The translations under genes and the position numbers were made by a program. Below are positions 27,124-35,724 of a DNA stretch of 64,000 bases, one piece after another. Origin of the DNA: Novosphingobium terrae (GTDB taxonomy: Bacteria > Pseudomonadota > Alphaproteobacteria > Sphingomonadales > Sphingomonadaceae); NCBI RefSeq assembly GCF_017163935.1, contig NZ_JABVZR010000002.1, positions 62,001 through 126,000 of the forward strand, written 5' to 3'. The stretch's first letter is position 1. Each line of letters starts with the position of its first letter. The notes beneath the pieces are model-generated. The model worked only from the letters and a program-made list of their open reading frames with translations. It was not told the origin of the DNA and made no database searches.

Positions 27124-27837
27124 ATGCGAACAGATGTTTGTATTGTCAGCGAATATGAAATATCTCGCGAAGGATTAAAAAATATCCTCAAAACAGAGGG
27201 TTTCAGAGTCGTAGACTTGTTCGCAACTGTTGCCGAGGCCGTTAACTCCAGCCTTCCTCAAGATGCATTTATTGTTCTTGATGGCTTTCCCGTTGCTGAA
27301 CAAGCCGGCCTGGTCAAAGATATTATGGACCACTGCCAGACCTCTCTGGTGGCGGTGCTGTCCGAGCGCTTCGATGTCAACGCGATGATCGCCTGTTTTC
27401 AGAACGGCGCCAAAGGTTACATCGTCCGTTCAATGAAAGCACTGCCCATGACCACCTCGCTGCGGCTCGCCGCGATGGGGGAAAGGGTTATTCCGTCCGA
27501 TCTGGTCGATCTGTTCAACCGGCAGCCGCTTGGCGAATTGCAAAATGCCGAGCCGAAAGGCAACACCTTCCCGGGCAGCGAGGCCGCCCATAACGGCCAC
27601 GACCTATCCGGCTCCGCCATGGATCAGACGGCCCTGTCTCCCCGTGAGCGCGATGTGCTGCGCTGCCTGATGGCTGGCTATTCGAACAAGCTGATCGCCC
27701 GGCGCCTGGTGGTGTGCGAAGCGACCGTCAAGGTTCATGTAAAGGCGATCCTGCGCAAGCTCAACGTCAACAACCGGACACAGGCCGCCATCTGGGCCAG
27801 TTCGCGCGGGATTTCCGAGGCTCGCCTCGCGCCATGA
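27124..27837 (+). CDS. LuxR-family response regulator with degenerate receiver domain
   Basis: About 237 residues. The N-terminal half has receiver-domain topology: a candidate phospho-acceptor Asp53 in IVLDGFP and Ser80 in VAVLSE. The acid pocket usually DD is Ser9-Glu10 (IVSEYEISREG), and the invariant Lys is Arg102 (GYIVRS). The C-terminal HTH (about 170-230) is canonical: LSPRERDVLRCLMAGYSNKLIARRL, then TVKVHVKAILRKLNV. It is probably a DNA-binding regulator, perhaps of the adjacent EPS genes, working without normal phosphorylation. The first 200 bases are AT-rich, unlike the GC-rich second half. No cognate kinase is nearby. A strong hairpin follows the stop. Confidence 0.88.
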   Translation: MRTDVCIVSEYEISREGLKNILKTEGFRVVDLFATVAEAVNSSLPQDAFIVLDGFPVAEQAGLVKDIMDHCQTSLVAVLSERFDVNAMIACFQNGAKGYIVRSMKALPMTTSLRLAAMGERVIPSDLVDLFNRQPLGELQNAEPKGNTFPGSEAAHNGHDLSGSAMDQTALSPRERDVLRCLMAGYSNKLIARRLVVCEATVKVHVKAILRKLNVNNRTQAAIWASSRGISEARLAP

Positions 27838-27842
27838 CAAGA

Positions 27843-27869
27843 CGCCTGCTCCTTTGGAAGGAGCAGGCG
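27843..27869 (+). terminator. Strong hairpin after the LuxR-type gene
   Basis: Twelve-base arms (CGCCTGCTCCTT and AAGGAGCAGGCG) with a TGG loop, starting 5 bases after the stop. No T-run follows, but position and stability make it a likely transcription end. Confidence 0.65.
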
Positions 27870-27948
27870 CATGCCACCCAATGAAATAGGCAGAAATCCC
27901 GGGATGTCTGGTCATTCCGACCCGGTCCGGATTTCGGATTGCTGAACG

Positions 27949-28179
27949 CTATGTGCGAAACAGCATCGTCACCAGAAACAGAATGGTCTTGAAATCCAGC
28001 AGCTTGAGCGCGGCACGGGCTTCCTGCGGCGTCAGTTTGGCGACCATCGGCATGGCACCGAAGATCTTGCCGCGGATCACCAGCGCATCACCGTCGCGCT
28101 CAATCTTGCGGACGGTCATCAGTTCCTTGTCATTGGCATCGAGCACGCGCATCTGCGGCGGCTTTTTGGTGGTGTTCAT
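27949..28179 (-). CDS. Small conserved-looking protein of unknown function (76 aa)
   Basis: Not recognised. The protein is basic at the N-terminus, has a middle part MRVLDANDKELMTVRKIERDGDALVIRGKI that looks like a short beta domain, and a hydrophobic C-terminal stretch (LKLLDFKTILFLVTMLF) that could be a membrane anchor. Its ATG shares one base with the stop of the upstream oxidoreductase (TGATG), so it is the last gene of a three-gene operon with that enzyme and the SDR. The coupling suggests a partner of the oxidoreductase. Confidence 0.7.
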   Translation of the reverse strand: MNTTKKPPQMRVLDANDKELMTVRKIERDGDALVIRGKIFGAMPMVAKLTPQEARAALKLLDFKTILFLVTMLFRT

Positions 28180-29762
28180 CAGATGGCTCCCCCGCAGACC
28201 TTGTCGAAATCGATGCCCATATCATCCATCATCTGGATTGCCGTGGCGCGGCCCGCACCGAAGACCCCGCCGCCCGGGTGCATGAACGGCCCGACCAGAT
28301 AGAGCCCCTCGATCTGCGGCACGCGAAAATGGCCGAGGTCCGGCGTGGGGCGGTGGCCGACCGACTGATACATGAAGGGCGCGCAGCCATGGATGTCGCC
28401 CTTGATAAAGCTGGCCGGGCTATCGCGCTCATGATCGATGGGGGAGCGGATCAGGCGGCCCGTGATGTTGTCATCGGTGAGGTTGCTGTAGAATTTGCGA
28501 TATTGGGCAAGGGCAGCGTCGGCCACCTCTTCCTTCTTTTCATCCCACGCCGCATGGCCGCCATCGAACAGTTCATAGGGCGCGAAGTTCACACCATAGA
28601 ACACCCCTGCCCCTTCCGGCGCGCGTGAGGGATCGAAAATGGTGTTATCGCCGCCCGCGATCAGGCGCGGCGCAGTGAGGCCCCGGCGCAGCTTGTCATA
28701 CTCCAGCAGCATGTCGCGCATGGTGTAAAAGTCCATGAGCTCGGTCATCATGGCGTTGGTTTCATTGCCGACCTTCAGCTTCAAACGCTCCTTCAGCGTC
28801 AGATGCATCAGGTTGATCGAGAAGGTGGAGGGCGTGACACGCTCGGCACGTTCCAGCACCGGTTCGGGCGTTTCGGCGACAAACTTGCGCAGCACATGCG
28901 GGTGGATCGCACCGATCACGCCGTCCTTCGCCATAAAGGTCTCGCCTGTCGTCAGTTCCAGCCCGACGGCCTTGCCGGAAGAGACGATCACACGCCTGAC
29001 CTCGGCGCTGCAACGCACCTCACCGCCCCAATGCTCGATGGCACGGACCAGCGCCTTGCTGAGCTGCCCCGAACCGCCCTTGGGCATCGAGCAGCCATAG
29101 GTATGGATGATCCCCGGCATCAGGAAAGCACCCATGCCGGTGCCCAGCTCATCGGGCATCTGCAGGTTTTCGGTGACCATGCGCAGGATATGGAGGCGCA
29201 GCAGATCGCTCTCGAAATACTGGTTCACCACATCCAGAGCGCTGCGGCTCATCACATCGAGCAGGAAGCGCCCCTCGTCGGACTGGTCCATCATCGCCAC
29301 AAAGGCGCCCATCGGGAAGGGCGGTGAATAAAGCCCGCTCATAAACATCGGCAGAGCGGCCATGCTGGCCTTGGCGAATTTGCGATAGGCCTCGGCATCG
29401 CGCGGGCTGAAACCGGCGATTTCCTCGCAGGTGCGGTCCAGATCCTTCCAGGAGCGCACGATGGTGCCATCCTCCCAGATCGAGGCATGGGGCAGTTCGG
29501 GGTAGATATATTCGAGACCGAAGCGGCCCAGCAGGCCCAGCTCGTCCTGCCGCAGCATGGGGTTGCCCTGGATCATGATATGCACGTTGGAATGCTCATC
29601 ATGCCAGAAGCCGGGCCTGATCAGTTCACGGGTGGAGACGCCGCCGCCGAAATGGGGTTTACGTTCCAGCACCAGCACCTTCTTGCCGGCCTTGGCCATA
29701 TAGGCGGCGGCGGTCAGGCCATTGTGGCCCGCGCCCATCACCACGATATCGTAATTGCTCAT
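28179..29762 (-). CDS. FAD/NAD(P)-dependent oxidoreductase, phytoene-desaturase-like
   Basis: About 527 residues from the ATG at 29762, which has GGAGAG upstream and overlaps the SDR stop as ATGA. An N-terminal dinucleotide fold (IVVMGAGHNGLTAAAYMAKAGKKVLVLE) is followed by FGGGVSTREL. The C-terminal FAD signature reads LYLVGPFMHPGGGVFGAGRATA. This layout is that of the carotenoid desaturase / COG1233 family. Members desaturate, isomerise or saturate polyene or retinoid-like substrates; many bacterial copies have no assigned substrate. Co-transcription with an SDR suggests successive oxidations of one hydrophobic compound. Confidence 0.88.
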   Translation of the reverse strand: MSNYDIVVMGAGHNGLTAAAYMAKAGKKVLVLERKPHFGGGVSTRELIRPGFWHDEHSNVHIMIQGNPMLRQDELGLLGRFGLEYIYPELPHASIWEDGTIVRSWKDLDRTCEEIAGFSPRDAEAYRKFAKASMAALPMFMSGLYSPPFPMGAFVAMMDQSDEGRFLLDVMSRSALDVVNQYFESDLLRLHILRMVTENLQMPDELGTGMGAFLMPGIIHTYGCSMPKGGSGQLSKALVRAIEHWGGEVRCSAEVRRVIVSSGKAVGLELTTGETFMAKDGVIGAIHPHVLRKFVAETPEPVLERAERVTPSTFSINLMHLTLKERLKLKVGNETNAMMTELMDFYTMRDMLLEYDKLRRGLTAPRLIAGGDNTIFDPSRAPEGAGVFYGVNFAPYELFDGGHAAWDEKKEEVADAALAQYRKFYSNLTDDNITGRLIRSPIDHERDSPASFIKGDIHGCAPFMYQSVGHRPTPDLGHFRVPQIEGLYLVGPFMHPGGGVFGAGRATAIQMMDDMGIDFDKVCGGAI

Positions 29763-30571
29763 GCATGCTCTCCGGAAAAGAAGGCGCGGAAGGCGGCGAG
29801 GCCCGGCACATGGCTGGCGCATCCACCATCAGCGACCAGCACCTGACCCGTGATGTTCCGCGCAGCATCGCTGGCGAGGAAAGCCACCGCCTCGGCGATG
29901 TCTTCCGCAACGCCCAATTGGGTGCGCAGGGTTTCGCCCTCCACGGCGGCGCGCAGTTGGGGTGGGAAGGCTTCGCGCAGCGCGGGCGTCATGGTCATGC
30001 CGGGGGCGACGGCGTTGCAGCGCACGCCATGGATGCCATGGCTGGCGGCAATGGCACGCGTCATCTGGATGATCGCGGCCTTGGACGAGGAATAGGCCGC
30101 CTGAATGATATGCCCCTGAAGCGCCAGATTGCTGACTGTGTTGACGATATTCCCATGCGTCTCCCGCAGATGCGGCAGCGCCGCCCGGCAGCCGATCATT
30201 GTGCCGCGCACATTCACCGCATAGGTCCGGTCCCAGAGGGCCGTCGCCATATGTTCGATATCGCCATCCTGCTGAGCGATCTCGGGCCCGAGCAGTGCGG
30301 CATTGTTGTGCAGCACATCCAGCCGCCCGAAATGCGCGACGGTTCGGGCGACCATCGCTTCGATGCTGTCGGCCTGCTCCAGATCCAGCTCAATTGCCAG
30401 AGAGCCGGGCAGGCTCGCCGCCAGCTCCTTGGCCCGCTCGAAAGCAATGTCGGCGATCGCCACCTGCGCGCCACGCTGCGCCATCAGTTGCGCCGTGGCC
30501 CAGCCGATCCCCCCGGCCCCGCCGGTGATCAGGGCCACCTTGCCATCCATCCGGATTGCATCCTGCGTCAT
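29759..30571 (-). CDS. Short-chain dehydrogenase/reductase
   Basis: About 270 residues, classical SDR length. The ATG at 30571 (MTQDAIRMDG) was chosen because GGGAGAG precedes it and the Rossmann strand starts at once. Features are TGGAGGIGWATAQ (coenzyme site), DIAF after the second strand (Asp, favouring NAD), NNAA in place of NNAG, the catalytic Ser in NTVSN and YSSSK, and the C-terminal LVADGGCASH. It oxidises or reduces an alcohol/ketone. It heads a three-gene operon with the phytoene-desaturase-like enzyme and a 76-residue protein. An HxlR regulator is divergent and probably controls it. Confidence 0.92.
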   Translation of the reverse strand: MTQDAIRMDGKVALITGGAGGIGWATAQLMAQRGAQVAIADIAFERAKELAASLPGSLAIELDLEQADSIEAMVARTVAHFGRLDVLHNNAALLGPEIAQQDGDIEHMATALWDRTYAVNVRGTMIGCRAALPHLRETHGNIVNTVSNLALQGHIIQAAYSSSKAAIIQMTRAIAASHGIHGVRCNAVAPGMTMTPALREAFPPQLRAAVEGETLRTQLGVAEDIAEAVAFLASDAARNITGQVLVADGGCASHVPGLAAFRAFFSGEHA

Positions 30572-30673
30572 TCGCTTGCTCTCCCGTTTGCGCGCTGACG
30601 CGCGGCCTCCCTTTCCGCGCTTGTCCGCGCGGCTGATCGATGCTCTTAATCGCCGGACACCCCAGCGGAAGAC

Positions 30674-30689
30674 GGCACTTTTTTGTGCC
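30674..30689. promoter_or_regulatory. Palindrome GGCAC-T6-GTGCC before the HxlR gene
   Basis: Perfect 5-base arms around six T, ending 4 bases before the preferred ATG of the regulator and about 100 bases upstream of the divergent SDR gene. A site here would suit autoregulation by the dimeric winged-helix HxlR protein. It could also be a chance hairpin. Confidence 0.4.
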
Positions 30690-30693
30690 CTGC

Positions 30694-31149
30694 ATGAAGA
30701 CAAAGATTGTGATCGATCCGGACGATTTTCCTCAGGACCTGCGCCAGGGTCTGGCCGTACTCGCTGCCGATATGGCCACCCATGGCACGCGCCGCATCGA
30801 TCCCCCGCGCGAGGTGATGGCGATGATGGGGGACCGCTGGACCTCGCTGATCCTGCAGGTGCTGATGATCGGCACATGGCGCCACGCCGATCTGAAACGC
30901 GCGCTGGCGGCGCTTTCGGAAGAGCAGGCCATTTCGCAGCGCGTGCTGACACTGAAGCTGCGCGCGCTGGAGCGCGACGGCTTCGTCGCGCGCCATGCCA
31001 CGGCGGATGTGCCGCCGCGCGTCTCCTATCGCCTCACCCCGCTGGGTACGGAGCTGGCGCAGGAGGGGCGCCGGATGATCGACTGGGTCAATGAGCGCAG
31101 CGCGGCCATCCTTCAGGCCCGCACCACCTTCGACCAGCGCGACGACTGA
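30694..31149 (+). CDS. HxlR-family transcriptional regulator
   Basis: About 151 residues from ATG 30694; an in-frame ATG at 30640 would add 18 residues and would cover the palindrome. The winged-helix core reads MGDRWTSLILQVLMIGTWRHADLKRAL, then ISQRVLTLKLRALERDGFVAR and YRLTPLG, all standard for HxlR/YtcD proteins. These dimers usually repress or activate a divergent gene, often an oxidoreductase, in response to a small molecule. Here the divergent gene is the SDR. Its stop is directly adjacent to the stop of the convergent LysR gene. Confidence 0.93.
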   Translation: MKTKIVIDPDDFPQDLRQGLAVLAADMATHGTRRIDPPREVMAMMGDRWTSLILQVLMIGTWRHADLKRALAALSEEQAISQRVLTLKLRALERDGFVARHATADVPPRVSYRLTPLGTELAQEGRRMIDWVNERSAAILQARTTFDQRDD

Positions 31150-32154
31150 TTACGTGTTGCGCTGGCCGGGATAATTCTGCTGGAACTGCACCGCGATCTC
31201 GTCCCGCCGCGCATCGGCGATCGGCACCACATTGCTCTCCACCAGCGGCGTGGTTTCCTGCGCATGGGCCGCCAGACGCTCCACCACCCAGCGCAGCGCC
31301 CGGTCATTGTTGTTCGAGATATGCCACTGGATCGCCTCGCGGATCGGCGGGATGTCAAAGGGCACCTCGCGCATGATCAGCCCCATGGTGGGAACGATCT
31401 GATTGGCCAGACGGCGATGCATCGTGGCGATCCGCCGCGTGCCGATCACCAGCCCCGCCTGTGAGAGAAAGGTGGGTGCCACCACCTCGATCCGGCGCTG
31501 GGTCTTCTGGCGACGCACGAACCAGTCATCGAAAGCAGGGGTGCGGCTCTTGCCGAAACGGGCGGTGACATGGCCCAGCGCGAAATAGCGCTCGCGGGTC
31601 ATATCGCCCTGCAGATCGGGGTTGGCGGCATCGCCCACCACCACATAATCATCATCGAACAGCACCTGACTGGGATGATCGGCACTGATCGCGAAATCGA
31701 TGGTCAGCAGCAGGTCGATCAGGCCGCGTTCCAGCGTCTCGATAGGATTGTCACCCATCGGCTGGATCTCGAAGCGCATATGCGGCGCCTCCCGCTCCAG
31801 CGTGGCCAGAGCGCCCGCCAGCAGCACCTGCGTCGAATAGTCCGAGGCCATGATGCGCACCTGCCGGTCCGCCGTGGCCGGATCGAACTCGGGCGCGATG
31901 GCCACGGTGGTGCGGATCTGCTCCAGCACGGCGCGCACCGGCTCGATCAGCTCCTCGGCGCGGGCGGTCAGCACCATGCCGCGGCCCTTCATCACCAGCA
32001 GATCGTCACCGAAATAGTCACGCAAACGGCCCAGCGCGCTGCTGGTCGCCGATTGCGACAGGCACAGACGATCGGCGGCGAGGCTGACGCTTTTTTCCGA
32101 AAGCAGGGCGTCAAGCGCCACCAGCAGGTTGAGGTCCAGTCTCTGGAACCGCAT
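31150..32154 (-). CDS. LysR-family transcriptional regulator
   Basis: About 334 residues from ATG 32154, with GAGAGG 6 bases upstream. The N-terminal winged helix (LDLNLLVALDALLSEKSVSL and AADRLCLSQSATSSALGRL) is of the NodD/LinR-like group, whose HTH starts with DLNLL. The remainder is the periplasmic-binding-like effector domain. A polar C-terminal tail (VPIADARRDEIAVQFQQNYP) extends past the usual end. It follows the epimerase gene by 13 bases and should be co-transcribed. It may sense an aromatic or related compound handled by the nearby monooxygenase and receptor, which is an inference from position. Confidence 0.9.
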   Translation of the reverse strand: MRFQRLDLNLLVALDALLSEKSVSLAADRLCLSQSATSSALGRLRDYFGDDLLVMKGRGMVLTARAEELIEPVRAVLEQIRTTVAIAPEFDPATADRQVRIMASDYSTQVLLAGALATLEREAPHMRFEIQPMGDNPIETLERGLIDLLLTIDFAISADHPSQVLFDDDYVVVGDAANPDLQGDMTRERYFALGHVTARFGKSRTPAFDDWFVRRQKTQRRIEVVAPTFLSQAGLVIGTRRIATMHRRLANQIVPTMGLIMREVPFDIPPIREAIQWHISNNNDRALRWVVERLAAHAQETTPLVESNVVPIADARRDEIAVQFQQNYPGQRNT

Positions 32155-32167
32155 GCCCATCCTCTCT

Positions 32168-33088
32168 TTATGCCAGCGTCTTGAGTGCGCTGGACACAAG
32201 ATTAGCAAGATTTCCGTCATGCGCAAAGCCCGCTCGGTCAGCTGCTGCCGTGGTGATGGGAGGCTGGGCGGCAAAAGCGGCCTCCAGCGCGGCATCGGGT
32301 TCATAGGTGACCAGATCGGGCGACACCCCGCATTGGCGTGCAATCTCCGCCGCCAGATCGCCCATTGTGACGCGCAGGGCAGGCAGGGTCATGGCGCGTG
32401 CCGGAGGCAGAAGCGCGGTGTCCACATCCAGCGCGTGAATGAAATTGTCCGCAACCTGCGTCACCGACTCGGCCCAGATCGTGCCCTGCGCCGAGACCGG
32501 GCAGGTAAACGCCTCCCCCGCTTTCAGCGCATGAAACAGGTTGCTCATAAAGGCGCTCTTCATGCCTGAGGGGCCTTTCGGGCGGGCCAGAATGCCGGGC
32601 AGGCGCAGGCTGATCCCCTCGATAGCCCCACGCGCGGTGAACATGGCGACGGCATGCTCCATCATCGCCTTATGGCCGCCATAGATCATCTTGGGCACCA
32701 GCGGCGTGGCATCATCGACCTGCGCCGGAAAGGGATCGCCGAACACCGCAATCGAACTGGCATAGGCAAAGCGCGGCACAGCGCCCGCAGCCGCCGCTTC
32801 CAGCAGCAGATCATACATGGCATCAACATTGATCCGGCGCGAGGCGGCAGGATCAGCCTCTGCCGCGCCGCCCGGGACGGTGGCCAGATGGATCACCGCG
32901 TCACAGCCTTCAGACAAGGCATCGGCGCGCACCGCCGCATCGCCCAGATCGCCCGCCACCACGCGCGCGCCCTGAGGAATGCCGCCCGCCACCGTATCCA
33001 CAGCCACCACATCGCGCCCTTGCGCGATCAGGCGGCTGACGATCTGGCGGCCGACAAAACCTCCGGCTCCGGTCACGATGATGGGCAT
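32168..33088 (-). CDS. NAD-dependent epimerase/dehydratase (extended SDR)
   Basis: About 306 residues from ATG 33088, with AAGGA 8 bases upstream. The Rossmann motif is VTGAGGFVGRQIVSRL, then a conserved AVDT acidic strand end, VIHLAT, the active-site Ser in YASSIAV and YGGHK for YxxxK. It belongs to the GalE/nucleoside-diphosphate-sugar epimerase superfamily, but the nearest use in such gene sets is often an aldol/ketone reductase for catabolism. A hairpin with a T-run lies just upstream, between it and the TonB receptor gene, so it may have its own promoter or receive read-through. Confidence 0.88.
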   Translation of the reverse strand: MPIIVTGAGGFVGRQIVSRLIAQGRDVVAVDTVAGGIPQGARVVAGDLGDAAVRADALSEGCDAVIHLATVPGGAAEADPAASRRINVDAMYDLLLEAAAAGAVPRFAYASSIAVFGDPFPAQVDDATPLVPKMIYGGHKAMMEHAVAMFTARGAIEGISLRLPGILARPKGPSGMKSAFMSNLFHALKAGEAFTCPVSAQGTIWAESVTQVADNFIHALDVDTALLPPARAMTLPALRVTMGDLAAEIARQCGVSPDLVTYEPDAALEAAFAAQPPITTAAADRAGFAHDGNLANLVSSALKTLA

Positions 33089-33104
33089 GGATACGTCCTT
33101 AGAT

Positions 33105-33134
33105 AAAAAAGAGGAGGCGGCGTGAAGCCCCCTC
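33105..33134 (-). terminator. Intrinsic terminator after the TonB-dependent receptor gene
   Basis: Read on the minus strand, GAGGGGGC and GCCGCCTC pair (one mismatch) around TTCAC, followed by CTCTTTTTTATC. It starts 29 bases past the receptor stop and has the classic stem plus T-run. Confidence 0.7.
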
Positions 33135-33162
33135 CCCAAGGCAGGTTCTGGTCAGGCGGGGC

Positions 33163-35553
33163 TCAGAAATTGACCGAGAGGCGCCCGCCGAAATAGCGAT
33201 GTGAATCCCGCGCCGGCTGGCCGATGACATAATTGGCCGAGGTGGCGCTGGCGAAGAAGTCCTCCAGATTGGTGTAATACATGTGGTTCGTCAGATTGTT
33301 GACGAAGAAGGTCAGGCTGGCTGTCTGCGCCTTGTTCTGGAAGCCCAGCGACAGATCGACCAGTGCGAAGCCGGGCTGGCGCGTATAGGGATTCTGATCG
33401 GCCTGCATGTTGGTGCCGGTGCGATAGGAAACATTGGTGCCCAGCAGGATGTTGAACTTGTCCGTCGGCACGGTCTGCTGCAGGCTGCCGGTCAGCTTGA
33501 ACTTGGGCGAGGAAGGCAGCGGCTTGCCGGTCAGGTCTTGCGTGTTGGCCGAGACATTGCAGCCCTGTGCCGCCGTCTGGCTGGGATAGCACACCGCGCC
33601 CGGGAAACTGATGAACTTGGCATCCGTATAGGCGCCCGACAGGTTGAAGCGCGTGTTGCCGCGCACATAGGTCAGGTCGCCTTCGACGCCTTCGGTCCGC
33701 GCATCGGCATTGGCCAGCACCAGCACCGCGATGACCTGAGAATTGTCGAAGAGCTGGGCCTGATAATTGGTGTATTTGGTGTAATAGGCCGCCAGATTGA
33801 AGGTCAGATGCCGGTCGAGCAGGCTGGATTTCAGGCCCAGCTCGAAGCTGTCGATCGTCTCGCGCTTGGTCGCCTGAGTGAAGGGCAGATCCGCCGCGCC
33901 GGGCGCGGCCTGGGTGGTGGCGAAATCATGCACGGTGTTGAAGGCGCGCGGCTTGTAACCACGGGTGTAAGAACCATAGACCATCACATCGCGGCTCGGC
34001 TTGAACTGGATGGCGGCATCGCCGACCAGCGCCGAGGAACTGTCCTTCAGGTTCCACGTATAGCCGCCCTGTCCATAACCGCCGTCGCCATAGATACCGT
34101 TGGCCGGGTCGAAGAACTGGGTGATGTTCCAGCCGATCTTGTCCCAGTTGTAGCGCAGGCCGCCCACCACGATGAACTTGTCGCCAAGCTTTGCCGTGGC
34201 GCGGCCATAGATGGCATAGTTGGTGGTGGAGGAGATGTTGTCCTTGGCCAGCGGGTTGAGCGTCCAGTTGCGGAACTCGTTCTGGTTCACCGTCATGTCG
34301 GAATAGAAAAAGCCGGCGATATAGCTGACAGGCCGCGCGGCGTCCGAAGCCAGCTTCACCTCCTCGGTGGTCTGGTGGACATAGCCATAGGCGGTCTGGA
34401 GGTTGTCGAAGGGCTGGTTGAGCGCCGCCGGGATCGCACCCACATTGTACAGGAAGTTCTGGAACACGGTCGCCGCGCTGACATTGCCCTCGAACACATC
34501 CTGCGTCTGCCACTGGTTCTCGCGGAACAGCGAGGTGGTCGAGGTCAGCACCGAGCCGTTGCCGAGGTGGTAGTTGATGACCAGCGAGCCATCCTTATCC
34601 TCATAGCGCGACCCCATGACGGTGTGCGAGGCATAGGTGGTGTTGCCGTACTGGATGTTATAGCCCGGAAACATCACCGACTGGGTCAGCCCGGCGGGCG
34701 CGGCGAAGAAATAGGCGCCCGGCGTGAAATAGACCGGCACGAAATTCTCGCCACTGCTGGTCGAGAGCGCGTAATGGGCCATCACGCCGATATCCAGCGC
34801 ATCGGTGGCCTGCCATTTCAGCTTGATGCGCCCGCCCTTGCTGTCGGCGTTGGAATGCTCCTTCAGCGTGGCGTTGTAGACCGGATAGGGCGTGTGCTGG
34901 TAATAGGCGCTGATGCTGCCGGTCAGGCCGGGCAGGATCTGGCCCGAGCCATGGACATCCATATGATGCTCGCCATCATTGGTGAGCATGGCGTTGAAAC
35001 CGAATTTGTTGACTTCGCTGGGCGCATAGGTCACGAAGTTGATCACGCCCGCCGAGGCGGTGCGCCCGCCCAGCGTGGCTTGCGGACCTTTGAGCACTTC
35101 AAGCTGCTGCACATCGGTGACGGTGTTGGCGGCAAAGCTGTCGGCAGGCACAGGCACGCCATCCACCTGAATGGAAACACCCGAGGTGAGGCCGATCGCG
35201 CCTTCATTGGCGTTGGTCGAAATGCCGCGAATGCCATAGGGCACACGCCCGTTGAAGGTGCCCTTGATCTCCACCGAGGGCACGATGCGGTTGATGTCCG
35301 ACAGATCCGAGACATGGTTCTGGGCAATCGAACCGCTGCTCAGCACGGCGGCGGCGACGGGAATATCCTGCAGGCGCTCGGTGCGCTTCTGCGCGGTCAC
35401 CACGATTTCCGCGGTATCGTCGGGCTTGGCGGCAGGCGTGCCATCGGCGGGCACGCTCTGGGCCAGAGCATTGCCTCCAAAGGCCAGCGGCGCGGCCAGC
35501 AGCGCCAGTGCGGAAACCGACAGTTTCGCTCGCTGCCGAAGTAAGCTGCTCAT
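33163..35553 (-). CDS. TonB-dependent outer-membrane receptor
   Basis: About 796 residues from ATG 35553, chosen because GGGGAG is 8 bases upstream; ATG 35559 is the alternative. A signal peptide (ALALLAAPLAFGGNALAQ) precedes a plug domain (EIVVTAQKRTERLQDIPVAA, then INRIVPSVEI). The long barrel ends in SVNF with a terminal Phe. It imports a large or scarce substrate with energy from TonB. Sphingomonads often carry such receptors next to catabolic genes. The divergent neighbour is a flavoprotein monooxygenase and the downstream genes are an epimerase and a LysR regulator, so an aromatic or terpenoid substrate is more likely than iron. That is an inference. Confidence 0.93.
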   Translation of the reverse strand: MSSLLRQRAKLSVSALALLAAPLAFGGNALAQSVPADGTPAAKPDDTAEIVVTAQKRTERLQDIPVAAAVLSSGSIAQNHVSDLSDINRIVPSVEIKGTFNGRVPYGIRGISTNANEGAIGLTSGVSIQVDGVPVPADSFAANTVTDVQQLEVLKGPQATLGGRTASAGVINFVTYAPSEVNKFGFNAMLTNDGEHHMDVHGSGQILPGLTGSISAYYQHTPYPVYNATLKEHSNADSKGGRIKLKWQATDALDIGVMAHYALSTSSGENFVPVYFTPGAYFFAAPAGLTQSVMFPGYNIQYGNTTYASHTVMGSRYEDKDGSLVINYHLGNGSVLTSTTSLFRENQWQTQDVFEGNVSAATVFQNFLYNVGAIPAALNQPFDNLQTAYGYVHQTTEEVKLASDAARPVSYIAGFFYSDMTVNQNEFRNWTLNPLAKDNISSTTNYAIYGRATAKLGDKFIVVGGLRYNWDKIGWNITQFFDPANGIYGDGGYGQGGYTWNLKDSSSALVGDAAIQFKPSRDVMVYGSYTRGYKPRAFNTVHDFATTQAAPGAADLPFTQATKRETIDSFELGLKSSLLDRHLTFNLAAYYTKYTNYQAQLFDNSQVIAVLVLANADARTEGVEGDLTYVRGNTRFNLSGAYTDAKFISFPGAVCYPSQTAAQGCNVSANTQDLTGKPLPSSPKFKLTGSLQQTVPTDKFNILLGTNVSYRTGTNMQADQNPYTRQPGFALVDLSLGFQNKAQTASLTFFVNNLTNHMYYTNLEDFFASATSANYVIGQPARDSHRYFGGRLSVNF

Positions 35554-35724
35554 TTCCATATCTCCCCAGTCCCGGCCGACATCTGTGATGCCCGGCTTCC
35601 CATTTTTTCGTCTTGAACACCGGATTAGCGCGAAGCAGGCCCGCCGTCGCACCGATTGTATGGATGAGCGCCTATCCATGCTTCGAATTTGCCTGCGCCG
35701 CGTTTCCGATTACCTCTTGAGACC

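Noticed and set aside
33283..35544. A plus-strand open frame of about 753 codons antisense to the TonB-dependent receptor
   Set aside because: No recognisable motifs and no ribosome binding site; the minus-strand receptor has signal peptide, plug, barrel and terminal Phe.
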